Translations under genes and position numbers: made by a program
In this document: positions 43,533 to 52,615 of the stretch, piece after piece
Numbering within the stretch: the stretch's first letter is position 1
Layout: the number at the start of each line of letters is the position of its first letter
Source of the DNA: RGIG5612 sp964528825
Lineage (GTDB): Bacteria > Bacillota > Clostridia > Lachnospirales > Lachnospiraceae
DNA length: 64,000 bases
Direction: 5' to 3'
NCBI GenBank assembly: GCA_964528825.1
Contig: CAZGVB010000005.1
Location: 12,356-76,355 of the forward strand
The notes under the pieces: model-generated
Database searches by the model: none
What the model saw: the letters and a program-made list of their open reading frames with translations, nothing else
Told to the model about the DNA's origin: nothing

Positions 43533-45488
43533 TATCTGAACCTTTCTATATAATCCTGCTCGCTGATAATAGGTATGCCGAGCTTCATGGCCGTCTTATT
43601 CTTTGACGACCCTGAACTTATATCATTATTTATAAGGTAGCTTGTCTTGGATGAAACACTTCCGGCAACCTTGCCGCCTTTTGACTCAATCTCGTCCTTC
43701 AAGGCATTTCTATTCGGATATTGTTTCAGCTCCCCGGTGATAACAAAGGTCAATCCCGCAAGAGATTCATCTAAATGATCATCATCAGGCTCGAATGTTA
43801 TTTCATTCAATATTCTGCCAATAAGGGCTCTGTTGTCCTCATCTTCGAAAAATGAAACAAAGGCTCTTGCAATTATATCACCTATCCCTTGTGTTTCAAG
43901 GAGCTCATCATATCCTGCCGACGAGATCTTTTCAAAATCGCCTTTGAAATATCTGCTGATCAGATTGGCATTTTCACGTCCTATGCCGGATATACCAAGC
44001 GCACAAAGCAGGCGTGACGGCGTCGTACTTCTTGATCTGTTTACCGATTCAATAATACGCTCATATGACCTTATACCAAACCCTTGCANNNNNNNNNNAG
44101 AGATCCGAAAAATCACTGATAAAACCACGGTCTATAAATTTTTCAAGTATCTTTTCCGATATGCCTTCAATGTTCATGCAGTCTCTGCTGACATAATTTG
44201 CAAAGGATTTTATCTTTTTTGTCGGGCAAAGCTCGTTTGGGCATCTGACAGTCATAATGCCCTGCTCATTTTCTATTACAGTCTCGCTGTGACATGCAGG
44301 ACAGAACTCAGGTGCCTGCGCGCTGTCGCTTTCCGTCAGATTCTCGGCTATTTGAGGTATTATCATGTTGGCTTTATATACAGTTATCGTATCACCTATA
44401 CCGAGTTTCAGACTTTTGACTATACTTAGATTATGAAGGCTTGCCCTGCTGACGGTAGTTCCGACGAGCTCGATGGGGTCAAATATCGCAATAGGATTGA
44501 TCAGTCCTGTCCTTGACGGAGACCATTCTATATCCCTGAGTGTAGTTTGCATAATCTCATCTTGCCACTTAAATGCAATGGCATTGCGCGGGAATTTTGC
44601 CGTTCTTCCAAGGCTTTTGCCATACGATATAGAATCCATTAACAATACCAATCCGTCCGATGGGATATCATATGTTTCTATTTTTTTTGAAAATCTGAGT
44701 ACAGAATCCTTTACAGAATTCTCATCAACCACATCATATTCAACGACATCGAATCCTTGTCCCTTAAGCCATATGAATTTTTTTTCATTGGAATCATCAA
44801 AGTCAACTTCTTTTTCCGATCCGCCTTCATCATTATATTCGGCACTTTCAAGAGAAAAAACATACAGATTCACACATCTTGATGCTGTAACGGACGGGTC
44901 CGATTGCCTTACAGAACCTGAACACAGATTTCTTGGATTTTTGTACTGGGCATCTGTGTCCGGTTGCTGCTCATTTATTCTTTCAAAATCCGAATATTTG
45001 ATCACGGCCTCGCCTCTTACGACCAGTTTGCCCTTAAAAGGTATACTCTCCGGCAGGTTCTTGAATGCTTTCGCATTTTCGGTCACGACCTCTCCGATAT
45101 CCCCGTCTCCTCTGGTAACGGCTTTTTTTAGCATACCATCCTCATATGTGAGCACTATAGTCAATCCGTCCATTTTCCATGAGAGAAGTCCCTTTAGGCC
45201 TTTTATGAAATGAGCAAGTTCGTCGGTGCTTTTAGTCTTTCCGAGTGAAAGCATCGGGCTTTGATGCCTTTCTTTTACAAGCTCATTTGCAGCCTTGTAT
45301 CCTACTTGCCTCGTAGGGGAGTCAGGTAAAACAATACCTGATTCGTTTTCAAGCTGTTCCAGTTCATCATAAAGAGCATCATATTCATAATTTGACATGA
45401 TCTCCTTATTTTCGTCATAATATGCTTTTGCCGCTTCATTTAGTTTTTTTACCAGTTCTTTTATTCTTTTTAATCTCTCTTCGGGCAT
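43532..45488 (-). CDS. ligA: NAD+-dependent DNA ligase LigA (interrupted by an assembly gap)
   Basis: Seals nicks in DNA using NAD+. The N-terminal part (45488 to the gap, about 463 residues) has the NAD-binding domain (YYDENKEIMSNYEYDALYDEL), the adenylation lysine in SWKMDGLTIVL near 115, RGDGDIGEVVTENAKAF, an OB fold and the four-cysteine zinc finger (CPACH...CPNELC). The C-terminal part has HhH motifs (ALGISGIGRENANLISRYF) and a BRCT domain (LAGLTFVITGELKQYPNR). Ten N at 44089-44098 put the halves in different frames. This is a scaffold gap and not a real frameshift: the sequence resumes within one conserved helix. Compared with typical LigA about 30-36 nt are missing, and the frames demand a multiple of three. 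Confidence 0.9.
44089..44098. other. assembly gap (10 N) inside ligA
   Basis: Ten N bases. The flanking frames differ by one base, so the true missing length is a multiple of three and not ten. The left protein flank ends in FSDL and the right begins with QGFG; in LigA these are normally about 11-13 residues apart. Confidence 0.95.
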
Positions 45489-45558
45489 ACCTATACCTTT
45501 TCAACTATTTGTTCTATCTTCAATTGCTTTGCAAGCATAATCTTTATCTTATAATACT

Positions 45559-46350
45559 TCAAGAGCCTTTAACCGAAATCTGCATATACAGCTTGTTTAT
45601 CTCCTCTTGTGTCAGCTTGCGGTACGTACCGCTTGGCAGAGTTCCGAGTTCTATGTTCATGATCCTTATACGATGAAGTGATGTCACCGTATATCCTAAC
45701 GCCATACACATTCTCCTTATCTGCCTGTTTATTCCCTGAGTGAGTATTATATGAAATTCATTTTCAGCGCTTTTCCATGCATTGCATTTTTTTGTCTTAA
45801 TATCGATACTTTTGCCATGCAGAGGAATATCCTTTAATACAATACCTCTCCTTAAAGATATCATATCTTCCTCGGATATAGGTCTGTTTGTCTTAACTAT
45901 ATATTCCTTTTCATGATCGTTTGCGGATTTCGATATTTCATTAACAAGCTCCCCAATGTTTGTCAATAAGATCAATCCGGTCGATGCCTTGTCGAGTCTT
46001 CCGATAGGAAATATCCTCTCCGGATAGCCTATCTTATCTATGATATTGTCCGGATTGTCTGCGGCACTTGTACATTCAACACCCGCAGGCTTGTTATATG
46101 CCAATATGATCTGTTCTTTGCTTTTTTTTACAATTTTCCCATTATATATGACGATCTGACCGGGCATAACCTTCTGTCCTGTCGACGCCGGCAGACCATC
46201 TATCAATATTTTGCCGGCTTCTATAAGCCTATCCGCTTCCCTTCTTGAACAGATACCGGCATCACTTATATATTTGTTGATACGCACTGCCGCATATTCG
46301 CCGCATTCAATATTTTTTTCTGATATTTCCTTGCCATTCATTTGTTTCAT
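45559..46350 (-). CDS. rluF: 23S rRNA pseudouridine synthase, RluF-like
   Basis: A 263-residue pseudouridine synthase of the RsuA/RluF group. An N-terminal S4 RNA-binding domain (VRINKYISDAGICSRREADRLIEAG, from about 23) precedes the catalytic domain with the active Asp in FPIGRLDKASTGLILLTN near 120 and QGINRQIRRMCMALGY near 215. NDHEKEYIV and TRIMN-like HRIRIMNIELG are close to E. coli RluF, which modifies U2604 of 23S rRNA. The site in this organism is inferred. It sits between the MTHFR fusion gene (9 bp upstream) and ligA in an operon-like run. Confidence 0.88.
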   Translation of the reverse strand: MKQMNGKEISEKNIECGEYAAVRINKYISDAGICSRREADRLIEAGKILIDGLPASTGQKVMPGQIVIYNGKIVKKSKEQIILAYNKPAGVECTSAADNPDNIIDKIGYPERIFPIGRLDKASTGLILLTNIGELVNEISKSANDHEKEYIVKTNRPISEEDMISLRRGIVLKDIPLHGKSIDIKTKKCNAWKSAENEFHIILTQGINRQIRRMCMALGYTVTSLHRIRIMNIELGTLPSGTYRKLTQEEINKLYMQISVKGS

Positions 46351-46359
46351 GGAAAATTC

Positions 46360-48258
46360 CTAAAACTGCCTCATTCTTTCGATTATACCTTTTATAATCG
46401 ATGTCCTTTGAAATGGAGTGATAATATAATATCCATCTATATATGGTGACATCTCGCGCGCTATTTTTGCGGAAATATCTATGGCGATCTTCTCTGCCTC
46501 TGCCCTTTCCTTGCCTATATACAGTTCGATCACTTCCTCTGCAACATTTATGCCGTTTATCTCGCTGTTCATAAATCTTGCATTGCGCTCACTTACTACC
46601 GGAATAATGCCGCCCAGAATATACCCATCAAGTTCATCCTTTGCTCTCTTTAGATTATCAAAAGCCTCCCTTGTAAGCACCGGTTGAGTAAAGAAGCCTG
46701 ACATTCCGTTCTTTTCCTTTTCCTTTGCAAGCTTTATTTGAACATCAAAATTTTTTGCATTAACATTTAGTGCGCCGTAGAAGTGTGCATTTTTCGAAAA
46801 ATAATTTTCATTCAAGGATGACGCAAAGGCAGCCAATTTTCTGGAGTTAAATTGAAATACCGTTTTCACTTCTTCTCTCCTTGCATCAGGCACAGGATCG
46901 CCCGTAACAAGCAGCATATTCCTTATGCCCTCCGCATAAAGTCCCATCATAAGAGCCTGCGTAGCATTAAGGTTCCTGTCACGGCAGGTAAGGTGCGGTA
47001 TTGCTTCTATCTGATAATCCCTGCGAAGCTTGCATGCAAGAATGCTCGAATCCATTCTGGCTCTTGCGATAGGACAATCCGCGATAGTTATAATATCGAC
47101 ATTGCTGTTTTTAAGTTCTGATGCTCCTTTCAGAAATCCGGATATATCTGCATCCTTTGGCGGATCAAGCTCTACTGCTATTGGCTTTAAGCCATTTGAC
47201 AGCTTATGCCAAAAACTTCCCGATGGATACTTTGAATCTAAAAGATCTGAGGAATACGCAATAGAGGAATCCGCAATATTAGATTGATTTGAAAGATTTC
47301 TTTGATTTAACAGGTCAAAAGCCTTTTGTTTCTCCGAATGTATGCTGCATATAATATTTTTTCCATCCTTCTCATTTTTCAAACAAGATGATTTATTTGC
47401 GGATACAGCATCTTTTGCATACAGATCAAGTTCTTCTCTGGCTGCTTTTATATGCACCGGCGTAGTTCCGCAGCATCCGCCTACAATATATGCACCCTTT
47501 GTTATAAGCTGCGCTATAGACTTCGCGAAAAATTCCGGATCACCCTCGTATATCGCCTTTCTGCCGACAATCACAGGATAGCCGGCGTTCGGCATAATAA
47601 CAAAAGGTTTGCCATTCATCAGACCCAGGTCAAGACCATCTGCGAGCTCGTTCATGTGTCCTGCACTGAGTGCACAATTAAAGCCGCCGGCATCTATATT
47701 AATGTCATCTCCGATCATCCTTAATAAATCATTTGCATACAATCCATCAGACGTATAAGCACCGACCCCGACAGAAAAATCCGTGATAACATATGCCGTC
47801 GGCATGATCTTTTTTATATAGGCTGCCGTTTCTTTTACGGCCTCCATGGAATATTGAGTCTCAAATATAAAATTTTCGCATCCTGCCTCTATGAGTCTGT
47901 CAATCATCCATTTATACTCGGTTACTGCAGACTCTTTATCCGCAGCTACAGGACCTATGGAAGCAAATATACATGCCCTTCCTTCAGATGCATCCCTTGC
48001 TATCTTAAGAGATGCGTCTATTATCTTCCTTGCCTGTTCCTCACCGAATAATGATCGATTTGCCGCAAATGTATTGGTCGTGATCGCCATAGCACCGGCA
48101 TCGATATATTCTTTGTGTATCTGCTCTACTATCTGCGGCGATTGCAAGCTGATATTTTCACAGTGTCCCTGCGAGCTCGGAAGCAGCCTTGCCATATATG
48201 TTCCCATTGCTCCGTCAAACAAAACCGGGCCTTGCTTCAATAATTCCCTGATATCCAA
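46360..48258 (-). CDS. bifunctional homocysteine S-methyltransferase / methylenetetrahydrofolate reductase
   Basis: A 632-residue fusion like Bacillus YitJ. Residues about 1-285 form a zinc-dependent homocysteine methyltransferase domain (FDGAMGTYMARLL; zinc ligands in GGFNCAL and VGGCCGTTPVHI). Residues about 345-632 form an MTHFR domain (AVELDPPKDADISGFLKGA; NMLLVTGDPVPD; GFFTQPVLTREAFDNLK). It would make 5-methyl-THF and may transfer methyl groups to homocysteine. A linker of about 60 residues is rich in Ser and Asn. The start is a TTG with AGGAGG 6 nt upstream. It lies 12 bp behind metH, which would use its product. Confidence 0.92.
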   Translation of the reverse strand: MDIRELLKQGPVLFDGAMGTYMARLLPSSQGHCENISLQSPQIVEQIHKEYIDAGAMAITTNTFAANRSLFGEEQARKIIDASLKIARDASEGRACIFASIGPVAADKESAVTEYKWMIDRLIEAGCENFIFETQYSMEAVKETAAYIKKIMPTAYVITDFSVGVGAYTSDGLYANDLLRMIGDDINIDAGGFNCALSAGHMNELADGLDLGLMNGKPFVIMPNAGYPVIVGRKAIYEGDPEFFAKSIAQLITKGAYIVGGCCGTTPVHIKAAREELDLYAKDAVSANKSSCLKNEKDGKNIICSIHSEKQKAFDLLNQRNLSNQSNIADSSIAYSSDLLDSKYPSGSFWHKLSNGLKPIAVELDPPKDADISGFLKGASELKNSNVDIITIADCPIARARMDSSILACKLRRDYQIEAIPHLTCRDRNLNATQALMMGLYAEGIRNMLLVTGDPVPDARREEVKTVFQFNSRKLAAFASSLNENYFSKNAHFYGALNVNAKNFDVQIKLAKEKEKNGMSGFFTQPVLTREAFDNLKRAKDELDGYILGGIIPVVSERNARFMNSEINGINVAEEVIELYIGKERAEAEKIAIDISAKIAREMSPYIDGYYIITPFQRTSIIKGIIERMRQF

Positions 48259-48270
48259 TCCGTGCCTCCT

Positions 48271-50694
48271 TCAGCCAAATATCATTTTTGCCACATCTGC
48301 CGATGCTTTGGCATCCTTTGTATAATAATCTGCGCCTATAGCCTTGGCATATTCCTCTGTAAGAACAGCACCGCCTACAAATATTGTACACTTATGTCCT
48401 GATCTTCTGAGTGCTTCTATAGTTTTCTTCATTGATCCGACAGTAGTAGTCATGAGTGCCGAAAGCCCTATAAGAGTCACATTTTTCTCTATAGCAGTCC
48501 TTACGACCTTCTCCGGTGGAACATCCCGACCGAGATCAATTACCTTATATCCGTAATTTTCAAGAACGACCTTAACTATATTTTTGCCTATATCATGTAT
48601 ATCTCCCTCTACCGTTGCCAGAATAATAGTCCCCTTTGACTTCTGTACTCCGCCTTGGGATGCTATTTTCTTTTTTATTATCTCAAAGCCGCATCCGGCC
48701 GCATTAGCCGCATTTATAAGCTGTGGAAGAAAAAGCGTACCCTTTTCATATTTATCACCCACAAGATCAAGCGCCGGTATCAGCTTTTTGTCTATGATAT
48801 CCATTGCATCCTCATCCTCGAGCATTTTTTCAACAAAGCTTGCCACTTCCTCTCCAAGACCGTTGATGACAGCTTCTTCGAATGTAAGAACGCCCTTTTT
48901 CATATCGGACCTTTGATCGGCCACGATCGGCCGTGCTTTATTTTTTCCTTTTTGAAGCTGCAAATCTGCAAAACGATCTATATATTGCCGGCAGCTCTCA
49001 TCCCTACACATTAATGCTCTGCAGGAAAATATGATATCCATAAGATTGGTTATATTAGGATTAATAATCGGCAGATCAAGACCTGCATATAATGCCTGTG
49101 CCAGGAATGCTCCTGTTACATTATCGCGCATGGGAAGACCGAATGAAATATTGCTTACGCCCAATGTGCAATGCAATCCCAATTTTTCCCTGACCATTTG
49201 AATAGCTTTAAGAGTCTCGAGTGCCTGATCCTGCATTGATGATATGGTAAGTGTCAGACAATCTATTATGATATCCTCTTTTTTTATGCCGAAGCCTCGT
49301 GCTCTTTCATATATTTTTTTTGCTATTTCATATCGTTGTTCTGCGGTCTGCGGCAATCCGCTTTTATCAAGTGTAAGTCCTATCACTGCGGCGCCGTATT
49401 TCTTTACAATAGGCAAGATTGCGTCAAGCTTTTCATCATCGCCGTTTACCGAATTAACTATTGCCTTGCCTGTATATATTCTCAGACCTGCTTCTATAGC
49501 CGCGGGATCAGAGGAATCTATCTGCAGTGGAAGATCTGTGATGCCCTGTACTGATTTTACGACGTCCCTCATCATAGCGACTTCGTCTATTTCGGGAAGA
49601 CCTACATTTATATCAAGTATATCGGCTCCTGCATTTTGCTGTTCAAGAGCACATTTCATTATATAATTAAGATCATGCTCTTTAAGTGCCTGCTGAAAAC
49701 GTTTTTTCCCCGTCGGGTTTATCCGCTCCCCCACTACTGTGATATTATTAAGATCCACAACTCTTCCCGCAGAACAAACTCCGGATATTAAAGGTGGATT
49801 TTTTCTATCTTTAGTATTTTCGCACGCCTCGCGGTCAAGACATTTCAGCATATTTGAAAGCTCTTTTATATATTCGGGTGTAGTGCCGCAGCAGCCGCCG
49901 ATATATGAAATACCAATCTTTGCATATGCTTTCATTTGCTCTGCAAACTCTGCCGCACCTATATCATATATGCCGGTTAACGGATCAGGAAGTCCCGCAT
50001 TTGGTTTGACAATGACAGGTTTATTCGTCCTCTTTTTTATTTCCGCTATGAAAGGATAAATTTCATTGGGACCAAGCGAGCAATTTATACCAAGTGCTTG
50101 AACAGGAAGTCCATCCATAGTCATTGCAAACGATGCAACGCTGGTGCCCGTAAAGCTTCTGCCGCTTTCCTCGAAGCTCATCGTTGCCCATATCGGAAGA
50201 GATGAATTTTCATGCGCGGCAAAAACTGCAGCACGAAGCTCCGACAGATCCGACATAGTCTCGAAAATAATAATGTCGGCTCCTGCATCATCACCTGCCA
50301 CAACCATTTGTCTGAATATTTCATATGCGTCTTCAAAGCTGAGCGTTCCAAGCGGTTCCATAAGCTCACCTATCGGTCCCACATCGAGAGCTATCTTGAT
50401 ATTCCGCATACAGGACGTTTCTTTTTTATATTCAAGGACAGCCTCTCTTGCCGTATTTATATTCGCAGTAATGACATCAAGAACTGTATATCCGGTTCCG
50501 GAGAGCTTATGAGAATTTGCACAAAATGTATTGGCATACAGATAATCGCTGCCGCATCTCAAATATTCTTTGTGTATTTCTTTTAATATAGATGGATGCT
50601 GCATACCATAAATTTCAGATCTTTCACCCGGACGCATTCCTGCATTCTGAAGCATCGTACCCATGCCGCCGTCAAGAATCTTTATATTATTCAT
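48271..50694 (-). CDS. metH: B12-dependent methionine synthase MetH without reactivation domain
   Basis: Transfers the methyl group of 5-methyl-THF to homocysteine via cobalamin. The 807-residue protein carries the homocysteine domain (about 1-290; GINCSLGPNEIYPF, IGGCCGTTPEYI), the pterin-binding domain (about 310-580; VVGERINPTGKKRFQQAL) and the B12 cap and binding domains, with the cobalt-ligand motif DIHDIGKNIVKVVLENYGY near 705. It ends at the B12 domain and lacks the about 300-residue C-terminal AdoMet reactivation domain of E. coli MetH. The neighbour upstream (50759-51457) encodes that activity separately. Confidence 0.94.
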   Translation of the reverse strand: MNNIKILDGGMGTMLQNAGMRPGERSEIYGMQHPSILKEIHKEYLRCGSDYLYANTFCANSHKLSGTGYTVLDVITANINTAREAVLEYKKETSCMRNIKIALDVGPIGELMEPLGTLSFEDAYEIFRQMVVAGDDAGADIIIFETMSDLSELRAAVFAAHENSSLPIWATMSFEESGRSFTGTSVASFAMTMDGLPVQALGINCSLGPNEIYPFIAEIKKRTNKPVIVKPNAGLPDPLTGIYDIGAAEFAEQMKAYAKIGISYIGGCCGTTPEYIKELSNMLKCLDREACENTKDRKNPPLISGVCSAGRVVDLNNITVVGERINPTGKKRFQQALKEHDLNYIMKCALEQQNAGADILDINVGLPEIDEVAMMRDVVKSVQGITDLPLQIDSSDPAAIEAGLRIYTGKAIVNSVNGDDEKLDAILPIVKKYGAAVIGLTLDKSGLPQTAEQRYEIAKKIYERARGFGIKKEDIIIDCLTLTISSMQDQALETLKAIQMVREKLGLHCTLGVSNISFGLPMRDNVTGAFLAQALYAGLDLPIINPNITNLMDIIFSCRALMCRDESCRQYIDRFADLQLQKGKNKARPIVADQRSDMKKGVLTFEEAVINGLGEEVASFVEKMLEDEDAMDIIDKKLIPALDLVGDKYEKGTLFLPQLINAANAAGCGFEIIKKKIASQGGVQKSKGTIILATVEGDIHDIGKNIVKVVLENYGYKVIDLGRDVPPEKVVRTAIEKNVTLIGLSALMTTTVGSMKKTIEALRRSGHKCTIFVGGAVLTEEYAKAIGADYYTKDAKASADVAKMIFG

Positions 50695-50758
50695 CTGAGC
50701 TTCTCCTCTCTTTGTCTTTCTTATACATCCTTACCCTATATATCTCAAATGATATATA

Positions 50759-51457
50759 TCAATCGTCACATGCAGATTTAATTTTTTTGCAAAATGTGCA
50801 GTCTTTATTATTGGTGCATGATATACATATGCGAAAATCTTTGTCTGAACATGAATCCTTCTTTGCAGCATAAGGTGAAATACCCATGATGGCAGTAACA
50901 GATTTTATGGGTGTCATCAGACAATTGTCCGCTACAATGATCCCTATGCGCCTTTGGCAATCCAAAAAATCTGTCAAGTCATTTTGAACATTTAAAGGAA
51001 GGTCTCCGTAACCGGGGCTGAATCTTTCGGTAAGGGTACATCCCTCGTCTTCAAGTGCTTTGCGCATATCTTTTTCAAAATTATCACAGATATTTTCTAT
51101 TGCGGCACCTGCGCATGCATCTGCTATTACTGCCTTTGCCATATCTTTTATCTGAAGAATATTTATAAGTCTGTCAATATCATAGCCTAAAGTTGCCGCG
51201 AATATGATCGCTCCGTCACAATCTTTAAGAAGATCTCGTATATCATTTCCCTTAAGATCCAGGCCATCGACACATCCGTCATTTACCGCGGCTTTTTTGT
51301 ATACGAGTAACGGTTTCGCCACACTTTTGACATCTTCAATACATTCGGTAATGGCCTTTTTTTCTGTTTCTCTGATATACCTGCCATCGATACCCAGATA
51401 ATGATAGATCTCGTTAGAATTTATATCTGTAAGTCTAGGATCTATAACCGTCATCAT
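50759..51457 (-). CDS. stand-alone methionine synthase reactivation-domain protein
   Basis: A protein of about 232 residues resembling the C-terminal AdoMet-binding reactivation domain of MetH. Characteristic are EIYHYLGIDGRYI near the N-terminus and ERFSPGYGDLPLNVQNDLTDFL near 150, the latter matching the domain's RPAPGYP-type AdoMet loop. It presumably re-methylates oxidised cob(II)alamin on the neighbouring MetH. Cysteines cluster at the C-terminus (CISCTNNKDCTFCKKIKSAC), possibly binding metal. The open frame starts at 51559, but the ATG at 51457 has GGAG 7 nt before it and begins where family similarity begins, so I start there. Confidence 0.85.
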   Translation of the reverse strand: MMTVIDPRLTDINSNEIYHYLGIDGRYIRETEKKAITECIEDVKSVAKPLLVYKKAAVNDGCVDGLDLKGNDIRDLLKDCDGAIIFAATLGYDIDRLINILQIKDMAKAVIADACAGAAIENICDNFEKDMRKALEDEGCTLTERFSPGYGDLPLNVQNDLTDFLDCQRRIGIIVADNCLMTPIKSVTAIMGISPYAAKKDSCSDKDFRICISCTNNKDCTFCKKIKSACDD

Positions 51458-51521
51458 TTGATCACTCCAAACAATTTTCCGCCATGTCTGACCAGAGGCC
51501 AAAGAAAAACATTTAATAGCC

Positions 51522-51555
51522 AATACATGAGCTGCCATACATAATACATGAGCTG
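51522..51555. repeat. 13-bp direct repeat upstream of the methionine operon
   Basis: AATACATGAGCTG occurs exactly twice, at 51522-51534 and 51543-51555, 21 bp apart (two helical turns). It lies 65-100 bp before the MetH reactivation gene, first of the metH run. It may be a regulator binding site; no S-box or cobalamin riboswitch was found here. Confidence 0.6.
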
Positions 51556-51593
51556 TCATATATAAATAGCAATGATTTATAGATGCATGTTTA

Positions 51594-51624
51594 CAACAAA
51601 AGGTCTGTCAAGCATTGACAGACC
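51594..51624 (-). terminator. intrinsic terminator after the zinc-ribbon gene
   Basis: Minus-strand arms GGTCTGTCA and TGACAGACC (9 bp, perfect, 5-nt loop) are followed by TTTTGTTG. It separates the zinc-ribbon gene from the methionine operon. Confidence 0.82.
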
Positions 51625-51715
51625 CTTTATTCTTTATCCTTAATACAGCCAAACTATCGATATTCGCATGCGGTATTATCATAAGTATGCTCTGCAAGAG
51701 CATTTGCTTATTTCT

Positions 51716-52321
51716 TTAATAATAGTAACCGTATGATGCTATAGATATACATCCGAAAATAATTGCAAAAACGAATGCACATATTCCGACAATAAATCCT
51801 ATACGTCCGAATATCTTTCCAAGCTTTTCTTTAGAATTGTAATCGCCTATCCTCTCGGCCTTTTTCGCAAGCACAGACGCCGGAATACCTGTTCCTATCG
51901 CTATAATGCCAAACGATATGCCATATGCCATCAATGCTGCTCCGGCATACGGAATGAGAGAGCAAAATGCGAAGAGCAAACCGAAGAAAGCGGATACAAC
52001 AGATGAAATACCGAGTATCAATGACGTTATCGATTTTCCCGGTGCCTTTAAAGATGCAGAAGACCCGTTATCTGATACAATCTGAACATCCTGAGCATAT
52101 GGTATGTTATCTGATGCGAAGCTCTCCTGCTGCCTTGAAGCTTCTGTATCGTCATTTACGACTGGAGCAACATTTGAATCCTGAATGGATTCCGCGGATT
52201 CGTTTGAAATAGTATCTTGTTCATTAATAATTGTCTCAGCGCCCTCGAACTTTTTTCCGCAATGAGTACAGAATACTGCCTCATCTTCCATAGGCTCGCC
52301 GCAATATGTACAATACTTCAT
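51716..52321 (-). CDS. zinc-ribbon membrane protein (DUF4190-like), function unknown
   Basis: A 201-residue protein starting with a double-CxxC zinc ribbon (KYCTYCGEPMEDEAVFCTHCG), then an acidic Ser/Gln-rich linker to about residue 95, then two hydrophobic segments with GLSSV-type sequence (SLILGISSVVSAFFG, about 105-145) and a last helix near 175-198. The arrangement resembles zinc-ribbon proteins with a DUF4190 membrane domain. The ATG at 52321 is preferred because GGAGG lies 8 nt before it; the frame's first ATG overlaps that GGAGG. No function can be named. Confidence 0.8.
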   Translation of the reverse strand: MKYCTYCGEPMEDEAVFCTHCGKKFEGAETIINEQDTISNESAESIQDSNVAPVVNDDTEASRQQESFASDNIPYAQDVQIVSDNGSSASLKAPGKSITSLILGISSVVSAFFGLLFAFCSLIPYAGAALMAYGISFGIIAIGTGIPASVLAKKAERIGDYNSKEKLGKIFGRIGFIVGICAFVFAIIFGCISIASYGYYY

Positions 52322-52502
52322 CGAAATTACCTCCATTTTCCTTTTGGTAAATATGAGGCATATGGATCACCAGCCCGGACATCATATACAAATACTCAAA
52401 GCAATGACAATCAGCCTTATATATACCATTTTCATTTACTATTTGGATTATACCGACCGCAGATAGCTATTTCAATATTTTTTTCTCTTATATCCGGAAA
52501 TA

Positions 52503-52596
52503 GTCACTGTCAGGTAATCATGCGAACCATTTCCTTGCAGATGAGTTTTAGTACTGCGCGTGTAAGCTATGCCAATTGAAATTTTGCTTCGAACCG
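52503..52596 (-). repeat. dispersed ~95-bp intergenic repeat, copy 3 (most diverged)
   Basis: It aligns with the other copies at GTCACTGTCAGGTAATCAT, TTTTAGTACTGCGCGTGT and GCCAATTGAAATTTTGCTTC; the middle is replaced by unlike sequence. It lies 19 bp beyond the stop of the trigger-factor-like gene. Confidence 0.7.
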
Positions 52597-52615
52597 AAAA
52601 TACGTTATATGTTTA

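Noticed and set aside
43532..44128. ligA as a frameshifted pseudogene or two genes
   Set aside because: The frame change coincides exactly with ten N; both flanks keep conserved LigA sequence, so it is an assembly gap.
51458..51600. SAM or cobalamin riboswitch before the methionine operon
   Set aside because: No S-box core or B12-box sequence could be found; only a short direct repeat is present.
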